From contig CP054181.1 of NCBI GenBank assembly GCA_015709655.1, positions 1,918,207 to 1,982,206 of the forward strand: a stretch of 64,000 bases of DNA. The letters are read 5' to 3'. Source of the DNA: Ignavibacteria bacterium. GTDB taxonomy: Bacteria; Bacteroidota; Ignavibacteria; Kapaibacteriales; Kapaibacteriaceae. Shown one piece after another: positions 48,801 through 57,674 of the stretch (position 1 is the first letter of the stretch; every line of letters starts with the position of its first letter). Made by a program: the position numbers and the translations under genes. Under the pieces are notes generated by a model that saw only the letters and a program-made list of their open reading frames with translations, made no database searches and had not been told where the DNA came from.

Positions 48801-51800
48801 TGAGTGTTGCCCTGCCATACTTTCAAAGATCTGCTCTAGTAGCCAATTCACAACCAACGACGGCTGTGACCTGCTGGCCAAGCACTTTCAAAGATCTGCT
48901 CTAGTAGCCAATTCACAACAGTAGTTGAGCACGTCCTGTTGGGCTTCCTACTTTCAAAGATCTGCTCTAGTAGCCAATTCACAACATAACGAGCTTATGA
49001 CCAGCGCGTACAATCACTTTCAAAGATCTGCTCTAGTAGCCAATTCACAACCCAATGGTGCGCAATGATACCTGCATGCCCACTTTCAAAGATCTGCTCT
49101 AGTAGCCAATTCACAACCAAGCGCGCCGAAGCGTGAGCGAATGCCCACTTTCAAAGATCTGCTCTAGTAGCCAATTCACAACGTTTACGCGGTGGATGCT
49201 TGGGCTCACCAGACTTTCAAAGATCTGCTCTAGTAGCCAATTCACAACGGCTCGGGATGCGGCTCGGTATGCGGCTTACTTTCAAAGATCTGCTCTAGTA
49301 GCCAATTCACAACCCTTCGGGAATCCGGTCTTCAGGTACGACAACTTTCAAAGATCTGCTCTAGTAGCCAATTCACAACTGCCCGATGCGCTGGCAGTCT
49401 CGCGCAACAACTTTCAAAGATCTGCTCTAGTAGCCAATTCACAACGATAAAGGAAGGTTGGCTCAATCGCATCTTACTTTCAAAGATCTGCTCTAGTAGC
49501 CAATTCACAACGGACGCATAACATGCCAGCATCAGGATTGACTTTCAAAGATCTGCTCTAGTAGCCAATTCACAACAACAAGGGCGTCAATAAGGTCATC
49601 GTGATACTTTCAAAGATCTGCTCTAGTAGCCAATTCACAACGGTACTTGTTGCCGGGCACGTACGTTGCCAACTTTCAAAGATCTGCTCTAGTAGCCAAT
49701 TCACAACGTAATGCTTAGCACGTTTCTCGGCATCGAACTTTCAAAGATCTGCTCTAGTAGCCAATTCACAACCATACTAATAGACAGCCCTCCCTCTCTG
49801 GACTTTCAAAGATCTGCTCTAGTAGCCAATTCACAACAGCCGACTTCCGTGCCAACGCAGTAACGGCACTTTCAAAGATCTGCTCTAGTAGCCAATTCAC
49901 AACCAAACAGAAAATCGAAACACTGGCAACGGAACTTTCAAAGATCTGCTCTAGTAGCCAATTCACAACTGCGTTAGGGGTGAACCTTTTCTCGTAGTAC
50001 TTTCAAAGATCTGCTCTAGTAGCCAATTCACAACTTAGTAGCGTCATGGTGTGTTAGTAATGGACTTTCAAAGATCTGCTCTAGTAGCCAATTCACAACT
50101 GGTGGTGTGCGCATGTATTCGGGCGGCAACTTTCAAAGATCTGCTCTAGTAGCCAATTCACAACAAAACGAAACGGGATAGCTCCCCGCTTCGACTTTCA
50201 AAGATCTGCTCTAGTAGCCAAACGAAACGGGATAGCTCCCCGCTTCGACTTTCAAAGATCTGCTCTAGTAGCCAATTCACAACTCAGCACCCAATCAGTA
50301 AATTTCTTGATGACTTTCAAAGATCTGCTCTAGTAGCCAATTCACAACCAGTCGAGGTCACTGCCGACAAAGACAGCACTTTCAAAGATCTGCTCTAGTA
50401 GCCAATTCACAACGGTCGTGCTGAAGGGCCGCAAGGTCATGTAACTTTCAAAGATCTGCTCTAGTAGCCAATTCACAACAAACAGGAGGACTATAATAGC
50501 CTACGGCTCACTTTCAAAGATCTGCTCTAGTAGCCAATTCACAACAAACAGGTGCGACGTACCCCAAGGTGCGGAACTTTCAAAGATCTGCTCTAGTAGC
50601 CAATTCACAACGGCAACGCTTGAGGCGACGGCACAAGCGAAACTTTCAAAGATCTGCTCTAGTAGCCAATTCACAACGGATTCGTTGGCAGGTGCAAGCA
50701 CGGGCGAACTTTCAAAGATCTGCTCTAGTAGCCAATTCACAACGGGACGTTGGACCGTGTCATTGACAGGACGACTTTCAAAGATCTGCTCTAGTAGCCA
50801 ATTCACAACACATTTCCTTATGGATGACACGGGGAACCACTTTCAAAGATCTGCTCTAGTAGCCAATTCACAACTGTAGTGCGGCCAATGGGTCTTGGTT
50901 TGCACTTTCAAAGATCTGCTCTAGTAGCCAATTCACAACACCGCGTATGTCGATAAGCTCATGCTTCAACTTTCAAAGATCTGCTCTAGTAGCCAATTCA
51001 CAACACGGCCCTTTGCACGGCCTTCTTCGAGAGAACTTTCAAAGATCTGCTCTAGTAGCCAATTCACAACGCCTAGGGCGTCAATGTCTCTAAGAGCCTG
51101 ACTTTCAAAGATCTGCTCTAGTAGCCAATTCACAACCAACGGTCAGTTGGTTCGTCACGGTGACCTACTTTCAAAGATCTGCTCTAGTAGCCAATTCACA
51201 ACAGCGCGTGCCCCATGAGTCCACGACGTCGTACTTTCAAAGATCTGCTCTAGTAGCCAATTCACAACAAAAGGCAGGCCAGTATAGTCCGCGCACGACT
51301 TTCAAAGATCTGCTCTAGTAGCCAATTCACAACGGGGTGGGGAGAGGCGTTCGTTACTGCCGACTTTCAAAGATCTGCTCTAGTAGCCAATTCACAACAT
51401 CCAACCACCCATATCACGCACCAACATAACTTTCAAAGATCTGCTCTAGTAGCCAATTCACAACAGGTGGAGGTTGGGACCATGTTCACACGTAACTTTC
51501 AAAGATCTGCTCTAGTAGCCAATTCACAACAGTACCGAAGTCGAACGGCATGCCACCGTACTTTCAAAGATCTGCTCTAGTAGCCAATTCACAACCGTAG
51601 ATGGCTGCGTATGCTTCCGTCTCTTACTTTCAAAGATCTGCTCTAGTAGCCAATTCACAACACCGCGTATGTCGATAAGCTCATGCTTCACACTTTCAAA
51701 GATCTGCTCTAGTAGCCAATTCACAACTGTTACGCTGTGCCACCCAATAACAGTTGCACTTTCAAAGATCTGCTCTAGTAGCCAATTCACAACCACGGGA

Positions 51801-53279
51801 CGCAATGTGTTCTTGCTGTACTACTTTCAAAGATCTGCTCTAGTAGCCAATTCACAACCCACCGCGAATGCGGGAGCCTGCCGAAGAACTTTCAAAGATC
51901 TGCTCTAGTAGCCAATTCACAACTGATCTTGCGTGGATTCACGGGGTTGAGCACTTTCAAAGATCTGCTCTAGTAGCCAATTCACAACGAGTACGGCGAC
52001 GTCCTGCTTCAGCTCCTGACTTTCAAAGATCTGCTCTAGTAGCCAATTCACAACCAAGGTTCAACGCTTGGTCAAAGTCGATGACTTTCAAAGATCTGCT
52101 CTAGTAGCCAATTCACAACTACTGGCGACGGTGCAGCTATGCGCGACTACTTTCAAAGATCTGCTCTAGTAGCCAATTCACAACTTGCTACAATCGTGGC
52201 GACAATGTCTACCGACTTTCAAAGATCTGCTCTAGTAGCCAATTCACAACAGGGTTTGATCGATGCCGATGCAGCTAACGACTTTCAAAGATCTGCTCTA
52301 GTAGCCAATTCACAACGATACGTTACAGCTATCCCCTCGATAGGGACTTTCAAAGATCTGCTCTAGTAGCCAATTCACAACTGGTGAGGTGGATGTGTCT
52401 GTTTCTTTGGTACTTTCAAAGATCTGCTCTAGTAGCCAATTCACAACCCTGGCGATTGAATAACAGGATTCGAAAAACTTTCAAAGATCTGCTCTAGTAG
52501 CCAATTCACAACACGAGGACGTATCAGCCTACACGTCAGAAAACTTTCAAAGATCTGCTCTAGTAGCCAATTCACAACTGGAGGCAACTGTTATTGGGTG
52601 GCACAGCGACTTTCAAAGATCTGCTCTAGTAGCCAATTCACAACAAGGCCACCGATGGCAGCACCAACGACACCACTTTCAAAGATCTGCTCTAGTAGCC
52701 AATTCACAACGATAAACGAGTTCACACCAAATGCGAAGGAACTTTCAAAGATCTGCTCTAGTAGCCAATTCACAACGAGCTGTTGTACGGCAAGCCAAGT
52801 AACTAACTTTCAAAGATCTGCTCTAGTAGCCAATTCACAACACCGCGTATGGTGATTAGTTCGTGCTTCAACTTTCAAAGATCTGCTCTAGTAGCCAATT
52901 CACAACACAGGCGTGGTAGTGCCCTGCCGTCTGCAACTTTCAAAGATCTGCTCTAGTAGCCAATTCACAACTATAGACGTAGCACAGGGGCGAAGTGGTT
53001 TACTTTCAAAGATCTGCTCTAGTAGCCAATTCACAACGCAGCTGTTGCGTGAGGATTTGAAGGTTGACTTTCAAAGATCTGCTCTAGTAGCCAATTCACA
53101 ACAGATGCAAGGGCTGGCATCCTTGCATATCAACTTTCAAAGATCTGCTCTAGTAGCCAATTCACAACAAAAAACCGTTGTAGTATACGCTGATACAACT
53201 TTCAAAGATCTGCTCTAGTAGCCAATTCACAACGGCGTGGGTCGTAGCCACAGCTAAAACGCACTTTCAAAGATCTGCT
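42858..53279 (-). CRISPR. Type II-C CRISPR array, 160 repeat units and 159 spacers
   Basis: The 36 bp repeat begins ACTTTCAAAGATCTGC and ends GCCAATTCACAAC on the plus strand; guides read the other strand (starting GTTGTGAATTGG). Reading each unit I count 160 repeat starts from 42858 to 53263, with spacers of 28-30 bp, nearly all 29 or 30. Repeats are almost invariant. Two are incomplete: the unit at 50194-50220 (27 bp) and the last at 53263-53279 (17 bp). The degenerate unit lies at the transcription start side, as known for several II-C arrays. Several spacers occur twice or as close variants. Confidence 0.98.
50194..50247 (-). repeat. Truncated repeat and duplicated spacer inside the array
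   Basis: The repeat at 50194 stops after GTAGCCA, lacking the last nine bases. It is followed at once by 27 bp of the preceding spacer (AACGAAACGGG...TTCG, full copy 50165-50193). The same spacer also sits at 43875-43903. The junction lies at CCA/AAC, consistent with slippage or recombination that lost ATTCACAAC plus two spacer bases. Confidence 0.9.
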
Positions 53280-53298
53280 GCTCTGGTTATAATGTCAG

Positions 53299-53319
53299 AA
53301 CTGAAGAAAATCAGTTTTT
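53299..53319 (+). terminator. Weak hairpin with T run beyond the array
   Basis: AACTGA (53299-53304) pairs with TCAGTT (53311-53316) around AGAAAA, then TTT. It may stop plus-strand read-through from the cas side. The rest of 53280-53588 shows no convincing gene; it should hold the promoter of the lipoprotein gene that follows, but none stands out. Confidence 0.4.
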
Positions 53320-53588
53320 GAAAGATACATGAAGCGCGACATGATATGCCGTGTATTGGGTGACATTTGAATACTTGCAAGGTTGAGTGTATTGCCGACG
53401 ATACAGTATCAGGCGTATCTGAGGATGTAAGTCGGAGCTTGATGAGCGATTGGCAGGAATTGGTGCAGTGCTGAACTGCATGCAAAACATGTTAGAATAA
53501 AAATGCCGGGTCCGCTGATGCGCTGCAGGTATTCACTCAAGCTGCTTTTGTGTGTTTTAAGTATCCGGAATATTTTAAGGAATGCATT

Positions 53589-54125
53589 ATGAAATTGATA
53601 CTCATGGCAATAGGTGTTGCGTGTTGCATTACTGCCTGCAACACGATAAAGGTACACCAGCATACAATTCCGTGCGGAGAGCATACTCGTGCAGACGTGG
53701 TCAGGTCTGCAATGAGCTTGCTTGTGATGCATGGTTTTAACATTACTCTTGCTGATACCGTGGTAGGTTTGATTCAGGGAGAATCAGCGGAAGAATCAAG
53801 TTTTTGGGCAGGCTCCGTTAGTAAGAAAATATGGCAAATCACGATTAAAGTAAATCAGCCTGCAGGGAATGTTTATGCAGGCGCTGCAACGGGGGGTATG
53901 GGAGATCAGCAGTCTGCTACTCTACAGTCTAGTTTAAACTATCATGTTGCTGCAACGGCAAAGGTAGTTACAAAAACAACCAATGCTTTTGGAGCAACAT
54001 TGAGCACTACTGAAGTTTATTGTAATAACGACACGCTTCCTGGTGAAGAATGGTATTGGAGTGTGCGGCATGGACTGGAATCATTGTGTGGCTCGGTTTC
54101 TGTTATAACCACCAAGATACTGTAG
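53589..54125 (+). CDS. Small lipoprotein of unknown function
   Basis: A 178-residue protein from ATG 53589 (MKLILMAIGVACCITACNTIKV) with a lipobox ending ITAC, so it should be acylated near Cys17. The mature part has HTIPCGEHTRADVVRSAM, a Gly-rich stretch (AGAATGGMGDQQSAT) and a pair of late cysteines. I recognise no family. An earlier in-frame ATG at 53550 is rejected because it spoils the signal peptide. Confidence 0.7.
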   Translation: MKLILMAIGVACCITACNTIKVHQHTIPCGEHTRADVVRSAMSLLVMHGFNITLADTVVGLIQGESAEESSFWAGSVSKKIWQITIKVNQPAGNVYAGAATGGMGDQQSATLQSSLNYHVAATAKVVTKTTNAFGATLSTTEVYCNNDTLPGEEWYWSVRHGLESLCGSVSVITTKIL

Positions 54126-54460
54126 GTGCGAGGTCTCCCAAGCTCTCCCAAGCCCTCCGTCAAATTCGTTTTACTAAGGCGATTGTGCCTGCTCCACATA
54201 AGGGGAAAACTATCCGGATGCTTAGTCAAGGTGGAGGCTAACCTGTTTTATCGGTTTGGAGAGGTTGCGGATAGTTATAGGTCTGCGTCAAACTTTAACC
54301 CCTGCCTAGATGCGGTTGGGGTTTGGACTGTTAACGGTAATGATGCAGAAGCAGGCGCACGGTGCTGTACAGGTATGCAAACACGTACATGGTGCGGGGG
54401 TGGCGCACAGCGTGCAAGGATATGCAACTGTGAACTACACCGGATCAGGTTTGCGCTGGA
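54126..54460. other. Intergenic stretch with no supported feature
   Basis: This 335 bp gap lies between two convergent genes. A 229-codon plus-strand frame crosses it but has unnatural composition and overlaps the better minus-strand gene. I see no RNA gene or strong hairpin here. Confidence 0.5.
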
Positions 54461-54880
54461 TCAATGTTTGAGTTTGGCTGACCCGGTTGGAATCTGCTCC
54501 CTGATGAGGGATTCTGACAATTCTAACCAGGTTTGCAATATGAACTCGTTGTTGATTGTGTTGTCGGCTGCAATGATCCCGCGATGGGTGCCGGGCTGGA
54601 TGAACAAACGGGTGTTGTTGCCGTCGGGACCGGTTACAAACACAAAGAAGTTGCCGGTTTTGGGGTCGGCTCGCAGGCTGTACCAGCCAATGTCCTCGGA
54701 TGAGGTGTACTCCTTGTCACAGAAAAAACTGTCCCAAAGGACTGCTAAAATGTGGTCACGATTGCAGGCAACCCATTCGGCGGTGGTCAGATATTCAATA
54801 CACGCCTGCTTATAGGTTTTTGCCGTCGGACGATCGCCGCCACCGGCAGTCACAGCCCCTTCACTATCCTTGCACTGCAC
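54461..54880 (-). CDS. Hypothetical protein
   Basis: A 139-residue frame with a GTG start at 54880 and natural composition: ACIEYLTTAEWVACNRDHIL, DIGWYSLRADPKTGNFFVFV, NNTRLFIQPGTHRGII. No signal peptide or membrane segment is visible, so it is probably cytoplasmic. I do not recognise a family. The opposing plus-strand frame is less protein-like. It is convergent with the lipoprotein gene and divergent from the TetR operon. Confidence 0.55.
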   Translation of the reverse strand: MQCKDSEGAVTAGGGDRPTAKTYKQACIEYLTTAEWVACNRDHILAVLWDSFFCDKEYTSSEDIGWYSLRADPKTGNFFVFVTGPDGNNTRLFIQPGTHRGIIAADNTINNEFILQTWLELSESLIREQIPTGSAKLKH

Positions 54881-55032
54881 AATGTCCCTAACTCTAAGTT
54901 CTTGATTAGATGTAATTTACGGACACATTGAATAATCTGCACTGTGATTTTCGTGGTATTCCAAGTAGGGTTGGGTAGGGGGCTTTGGCTGACGCTTGGC
55001 TGCACTGATACAAAAAAAAACTGTTTGATATA

Positions 55033-55062
55033 TTGACAAACAGAATTTTAGCTTTATTTTTG
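55033..55062 (+). promoter_or_regulatory. Promoter of the TetR-ABC operon
   Basis: TTG (55033-55035, within TTGACA) and TATTTTTG (55055-55062) are 19 bp apart, a full match to TTG-N19-TAnnTTTG. The start site would be near 55068, inside the operator described next. Confidence 0.75.
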
Positions 55063-55074
55063 AACAAACGTTCA
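55061..55074. promoter_or_regulatory. TetR-type operator overlapping the promoter
   Basis: TGAACAAACGTTCA contains the 5 bp inverted repeat TGAAC/GTTCA with a 4 bp centre. It overlaps the end of the -7 element and the predicted start site, and lies 20 bp before the tetR start, the classic layout for autorepression. Confidence 0.7.
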
Positions 55075-55093
55075 GTCAAAAAATAGGAGAGCT

Positions 55094-55696
55094 ATGTCAC
55101 CACGTACTAAACAACAGTCAGAAAGCCTGCGCGAGGTAAGCCGCACCAGGATTATGGAGGCCGCCCTGGGCTTGTTTGCCGGGAAGGGGTTTGCGGCAAC
55201 GTCGATAAGTGATATCGCCGGGGTAGCAGGGATTTCGAAGGGGCTGATGTATAACTATTTCGCAGGTAAGGACGAGTTGCTTGAACATGTTCTGCAGATG
55301 CTGCTTGGCAGAGTAAGCGAGGTGTTTGCTCCGGCACTGGCGGTGACGGATCCGTGCAAGCGGCTGGAAGCACTGATCCGGACAAGTTTCGAAATGCTGA
55401 AATCAGATCCGGCAATATGGAAAATGTTTATCACACTGTCGCTCCAGCTTGACAAGCAGTCAAATGCATACGCAATCGTAAGCAGCTACTGGAGTAATAT
55501 GTTCAGTAATGCTATTGCCATCTTCACCGAAATGGGGGTAAAGAATCCACAGGAAACGGCGTTCCGCTATGGTGCTGTGATGGACGGGATGGCGGTGCAA
55601 CTTCTGATGTTCGGCAATGAGCGGTTCCTGCACTTCGACGAAACACTGGAAATGTTTATTAAAGAGTTCTGTTCAACATCAACAAAGGAAAAATAA
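55094..55696 (+). CDS. TetR-family transcriptional repressor
   Basis: A 200-residue regulator. The N-terminal HTH is standard: RIMEAALGLFAGKGFAATSISDIAGVAGISKGLMYNYFAGKDEL. The C-terminal ligand domain has no clear specificity clue. It is first in an operon with a LolA-like protein, two permeases, an ATPase and an outer-membrane protein, separated by 2-4 bp each. It probably represses this export system until an inducer binds. Confidence 0.93.
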   Translation: MSPRTKQQSESLREVSRTRIMEAALGLFAGKGFAATSISDIAGVAGISKGLMYNYFAGKDELLEHVLQMLLGRVSEVFAPALAVTDPCKRLEALIRTSFEMLKSDPAIWKMFITLSLQLDKQSNAYAIVSSYWSNMFSNAIAIFTEMGVKNPQETAFRYGAVMDGMAVQLLMFGNERFLHFDETLEMFIKEFCSTSTKEK

Positions 55697-55698
55697 TT

Positions 55699-56448
55699 AT
55701 GATGGCGTACATAGTTCCTCTGCTTGTTGCAGCAGTTTCAGTTGTGACCATGCAGAATACGCGCAATGCAACAGAGATCGTGCGTACGATGGACGAAAAA
55801 CTAAAAGGGAAAACCTCGCAGGCAGAGATTACGGTGCAAATAATCCGTCCGTCATGGCAGCGCGATCTGTCGATGCGGGTGTGGACCAAGGGGTCCGACT
55901 ACTCAATGGTGTACATCACTGCTCCGGTTCGGGAGAAGGGTAATGTGTTCCTGAAACGGAATAAAGAGGTTTGGAACAGGGTTCCGGCAATTGAGAAAAC
56001 AATCAAACTTCCACCGTCAATGATGTCACAGGCCTGGATGGGGACCGATTTCACCAACGATGATCTGGTAAAACATAGTTCAGTAGTGACAGATTATACG
56101 CATACTCTGGAGTCGGAAGCAGATGTGGACGGCAGCAAGTGCTACAAAATCGTCATGATTCCCAAACCAAATGCCTCGGTCGTATGGGGTAAGATTATCT
56201 CGTACATTGATAAAAAAGAATATGTCCAGCGACGAGTTGAATACTACGATGAAGATAATGAACTGATCAACGTTCTGCGTGGGACCAACCTGAAGCAGTT
56301 TGGGGGTAAGGTGCTGGCTTCCCGGATCGAGATGACGCCGCAGGGGAAGCCCGGACATAAAACAGTGATGATTTATGCCTCACTGCAGTACGATAAGCCG
56401 ATTGACGACAAGTTTTTCTCAACCTCCAACATGGAAAAAGTAAAATAG
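55699..56448 (+). CDS. Outer-membrane lipoprotein-sorting-like (LolA-fold) protein
   Basis: A 249-residue exported protein (MMAYIVPLLVAAVSVVTMQ signal). The body matches the LolA/LolB-like family often placed beside LolE-type ABC permeases: QAEITVQIIRPSWQRDLSMRV, EKGNVFLKRNKEVWNRVPAI, MMSQAWMGTDFTNDDLVKHS and SYIDKKEYVQRRVEYYDED. It may carry a lipid or lipoprotein across the periplasm for the ABC complex encoded next. Confidence 0.85.
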   Translation: MMAYIVPLLVAAVSVVTMQNTRNATEIVRTMDEKLKGKTSQAEITVQIIRPSWQRDLSMRVWTKGSDYSMVYITAPVREKGNVFLKRNKEVWNRVPAIEKTIKLPPSMMSQAWMGTDFTNDDLVKHSSVVTDYTHTLESEADVDGSKCYKIVMIPKPNASVVWGKIISYIDKKEYVQRRVEYYDEDNELINVLRGTNLKQFGGKVLASRIEMTPQGKPGHKTVMIYASLQYDKPIDDKFFSTSNMEKVK

Positions 56449-56449
56449 T

Positions 56450-57670
56450 ATGCTGTACGTAAAACTTGCCTGGAGGAACGTTTGGAGGAACAAGCGGCGT
56501 AGTATGATCACGGTTGCGTCAATCATGTTCTCGGTGTTCTTTGCAGTGTTCATTCGCGCACTGCAGTTGGGGATGTATGACTCTATGACCGATGCCGTGG
56601 TGCGTAGCTGGTACGGTTACGTTCAGGTTCATGCGCAAGGATACTGGGATGAACAGTCACTTGATAACACGTTCCCGCGTGATGTGGCAACAGAGTCTGA
56701 ACTGCTCAAACAGAGCTCGGTTGCCGGTGTTGTTCCCAGACTTGAAGGCTTTGCCTTGCTTACCTATGCCGATAAGGTACGCGGAGTTCACCTCTCAGGG
56801 ATCAACCCCACGGCAGAGGACGAGATGTCGGAGCTGCGCAAACGGGTTGTCAGCGGAGCCTACATAACCGACTCAGACAGTGCAGTGCTCGTGTCAGAGG
56901 GGCTTGCACGGTACCTTGGAATTCACACCGGCGATTCATTGGCAATGGTCGGCATGGGGTTTAATGCCAGTACTGCCGCAGGCAAATACAGTGTGAAGGG
57001 TGTTGTAAAACTTGCTTCAACACAGGCCAACAATGCGTCCGTATTCCTACCGCTTGCCGCTGCACAGTCGTTTTACGGAACGGATAACAGACTCACGGCG
57101 CTGGCGTTGCTTTTAAAACCCGGCGCGGATGCTACTGAAACAGTGCAAGCACTTCAGCACACTCTGGATACAAAAAAATACGAGGTTATGTCGTGGCAGG
57201 AAATGCTCCCCGAGCTGGTTCAGATGATACAGGTTGACAGTGCAGGCGGACAGATCATGGTGTTCATTCTGTACATGGTAATCTCGTTTGGCATCTTTGG
57301 CACCGTCTTGATGATGGTAGCCGAACGGCGCTATGAGTTTGGCGTTCTTCTCTCGGTTGGCATGAGCCGGATACGGCTAAGCCGGATACTGGTGCTTGAG
57401 TCGCTGTTGATTTCAACAATTGGTGTGTTGAGTGGAATCGTGATTTCCCGCCCCTTTATCCACTACTTTCATCAGAATCCAATAACACTAACCGGCAGGG
57501 CAGCCGATACTCTCCGAAACTTCGGCTTCGACCCTGTTATGCCAACGCTTCTCAGTTTATCAATTCCGGTTACTCATGGAGCGGCTGTACTGACCGTTGC
57601 AGTTCTTCTTTCTGCATATTCCATTGTATCGGTTTACAAATTGGATCCACTAAAAGCATCGAGGCGTTAA
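56450..57670 (+). CDS. ABC transporter permease, FtsX/LolE-MacB type (first)
   Basis: A 406-residue membrane protein with one N-terminal helix (KLAWRNVWRNKRRSMITVASIMFSVFFAVF in part), a large periplasmic domain of the MacB-PCD type (~residues 40-240) and three C-terminal helices. The last domain has the FtsX features VAERRYEFGVLLSVGMSRIRL. Type VII ABC proteins do not move substrate through the membrane but drive periplasmic extraction or efflux. It pairs with the next permease and the ATPase downstream. Confidence 0.9.
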   Translation: MLYVKLAWRNVWRNKRRSMITVASIMFSVFFAVFIRALQLGMYDSMTDAVVRSWYGYVQVHAQGYWDEQSLDNTFPRDVATESELLKQSSVAGVVPRLEGFALLTYADKVRGVHLSGINPTAEDEMSELRKRVVSGAYITDSDSAVLVSEGLARYLGIHTGDSLAMVGMGFNASTAAGKYSVKGVVKLASTQANNASVFLPLAAAQSFYGTDNRLTALALLLKPGADATETVQALQHTLDTKKYEVMSWQEMLPELVQMIQVDSAGGQIMVFILYMVISFGIFGTVLMMVAERRYEFGVLLSVGMSRIRLSRILVLESLLISTIGVLSGIVISRPFIHYFHQNPITLTGRAADTLRNFGFDPVMPTLLSLSIPVTHGAAVLTVAVLLSAYSIVSVYKLDPLKASRR

Positions 57671-57674
57671 TAAC

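Noticed and set aside
43429-53218. Many ORFs across the array with a repeated peptide (FQRSALVANSQ or VVNWLLEQIFES)
   Set aside because: They are the CRISPR repeat read in frame; the ~66 bp period is a multiple of three, so frames stay open by chance. No start signals or codon bias support translation.
53280-53400. An external minus-strand promoter driving the whole array
   Set aside because: TATCTTTC is present but no TTG lies at 19-21 bp; a TATAAC elsewhere lacks a partner. Evidence is too weak to annotate.
54126-54815. A 229-codon plus-strand ORF
   Set aside because: Composition is rich in Cys, Arg and Leu without structure, and it overlaps a more protein-like minus-strand gene (54461-54880).
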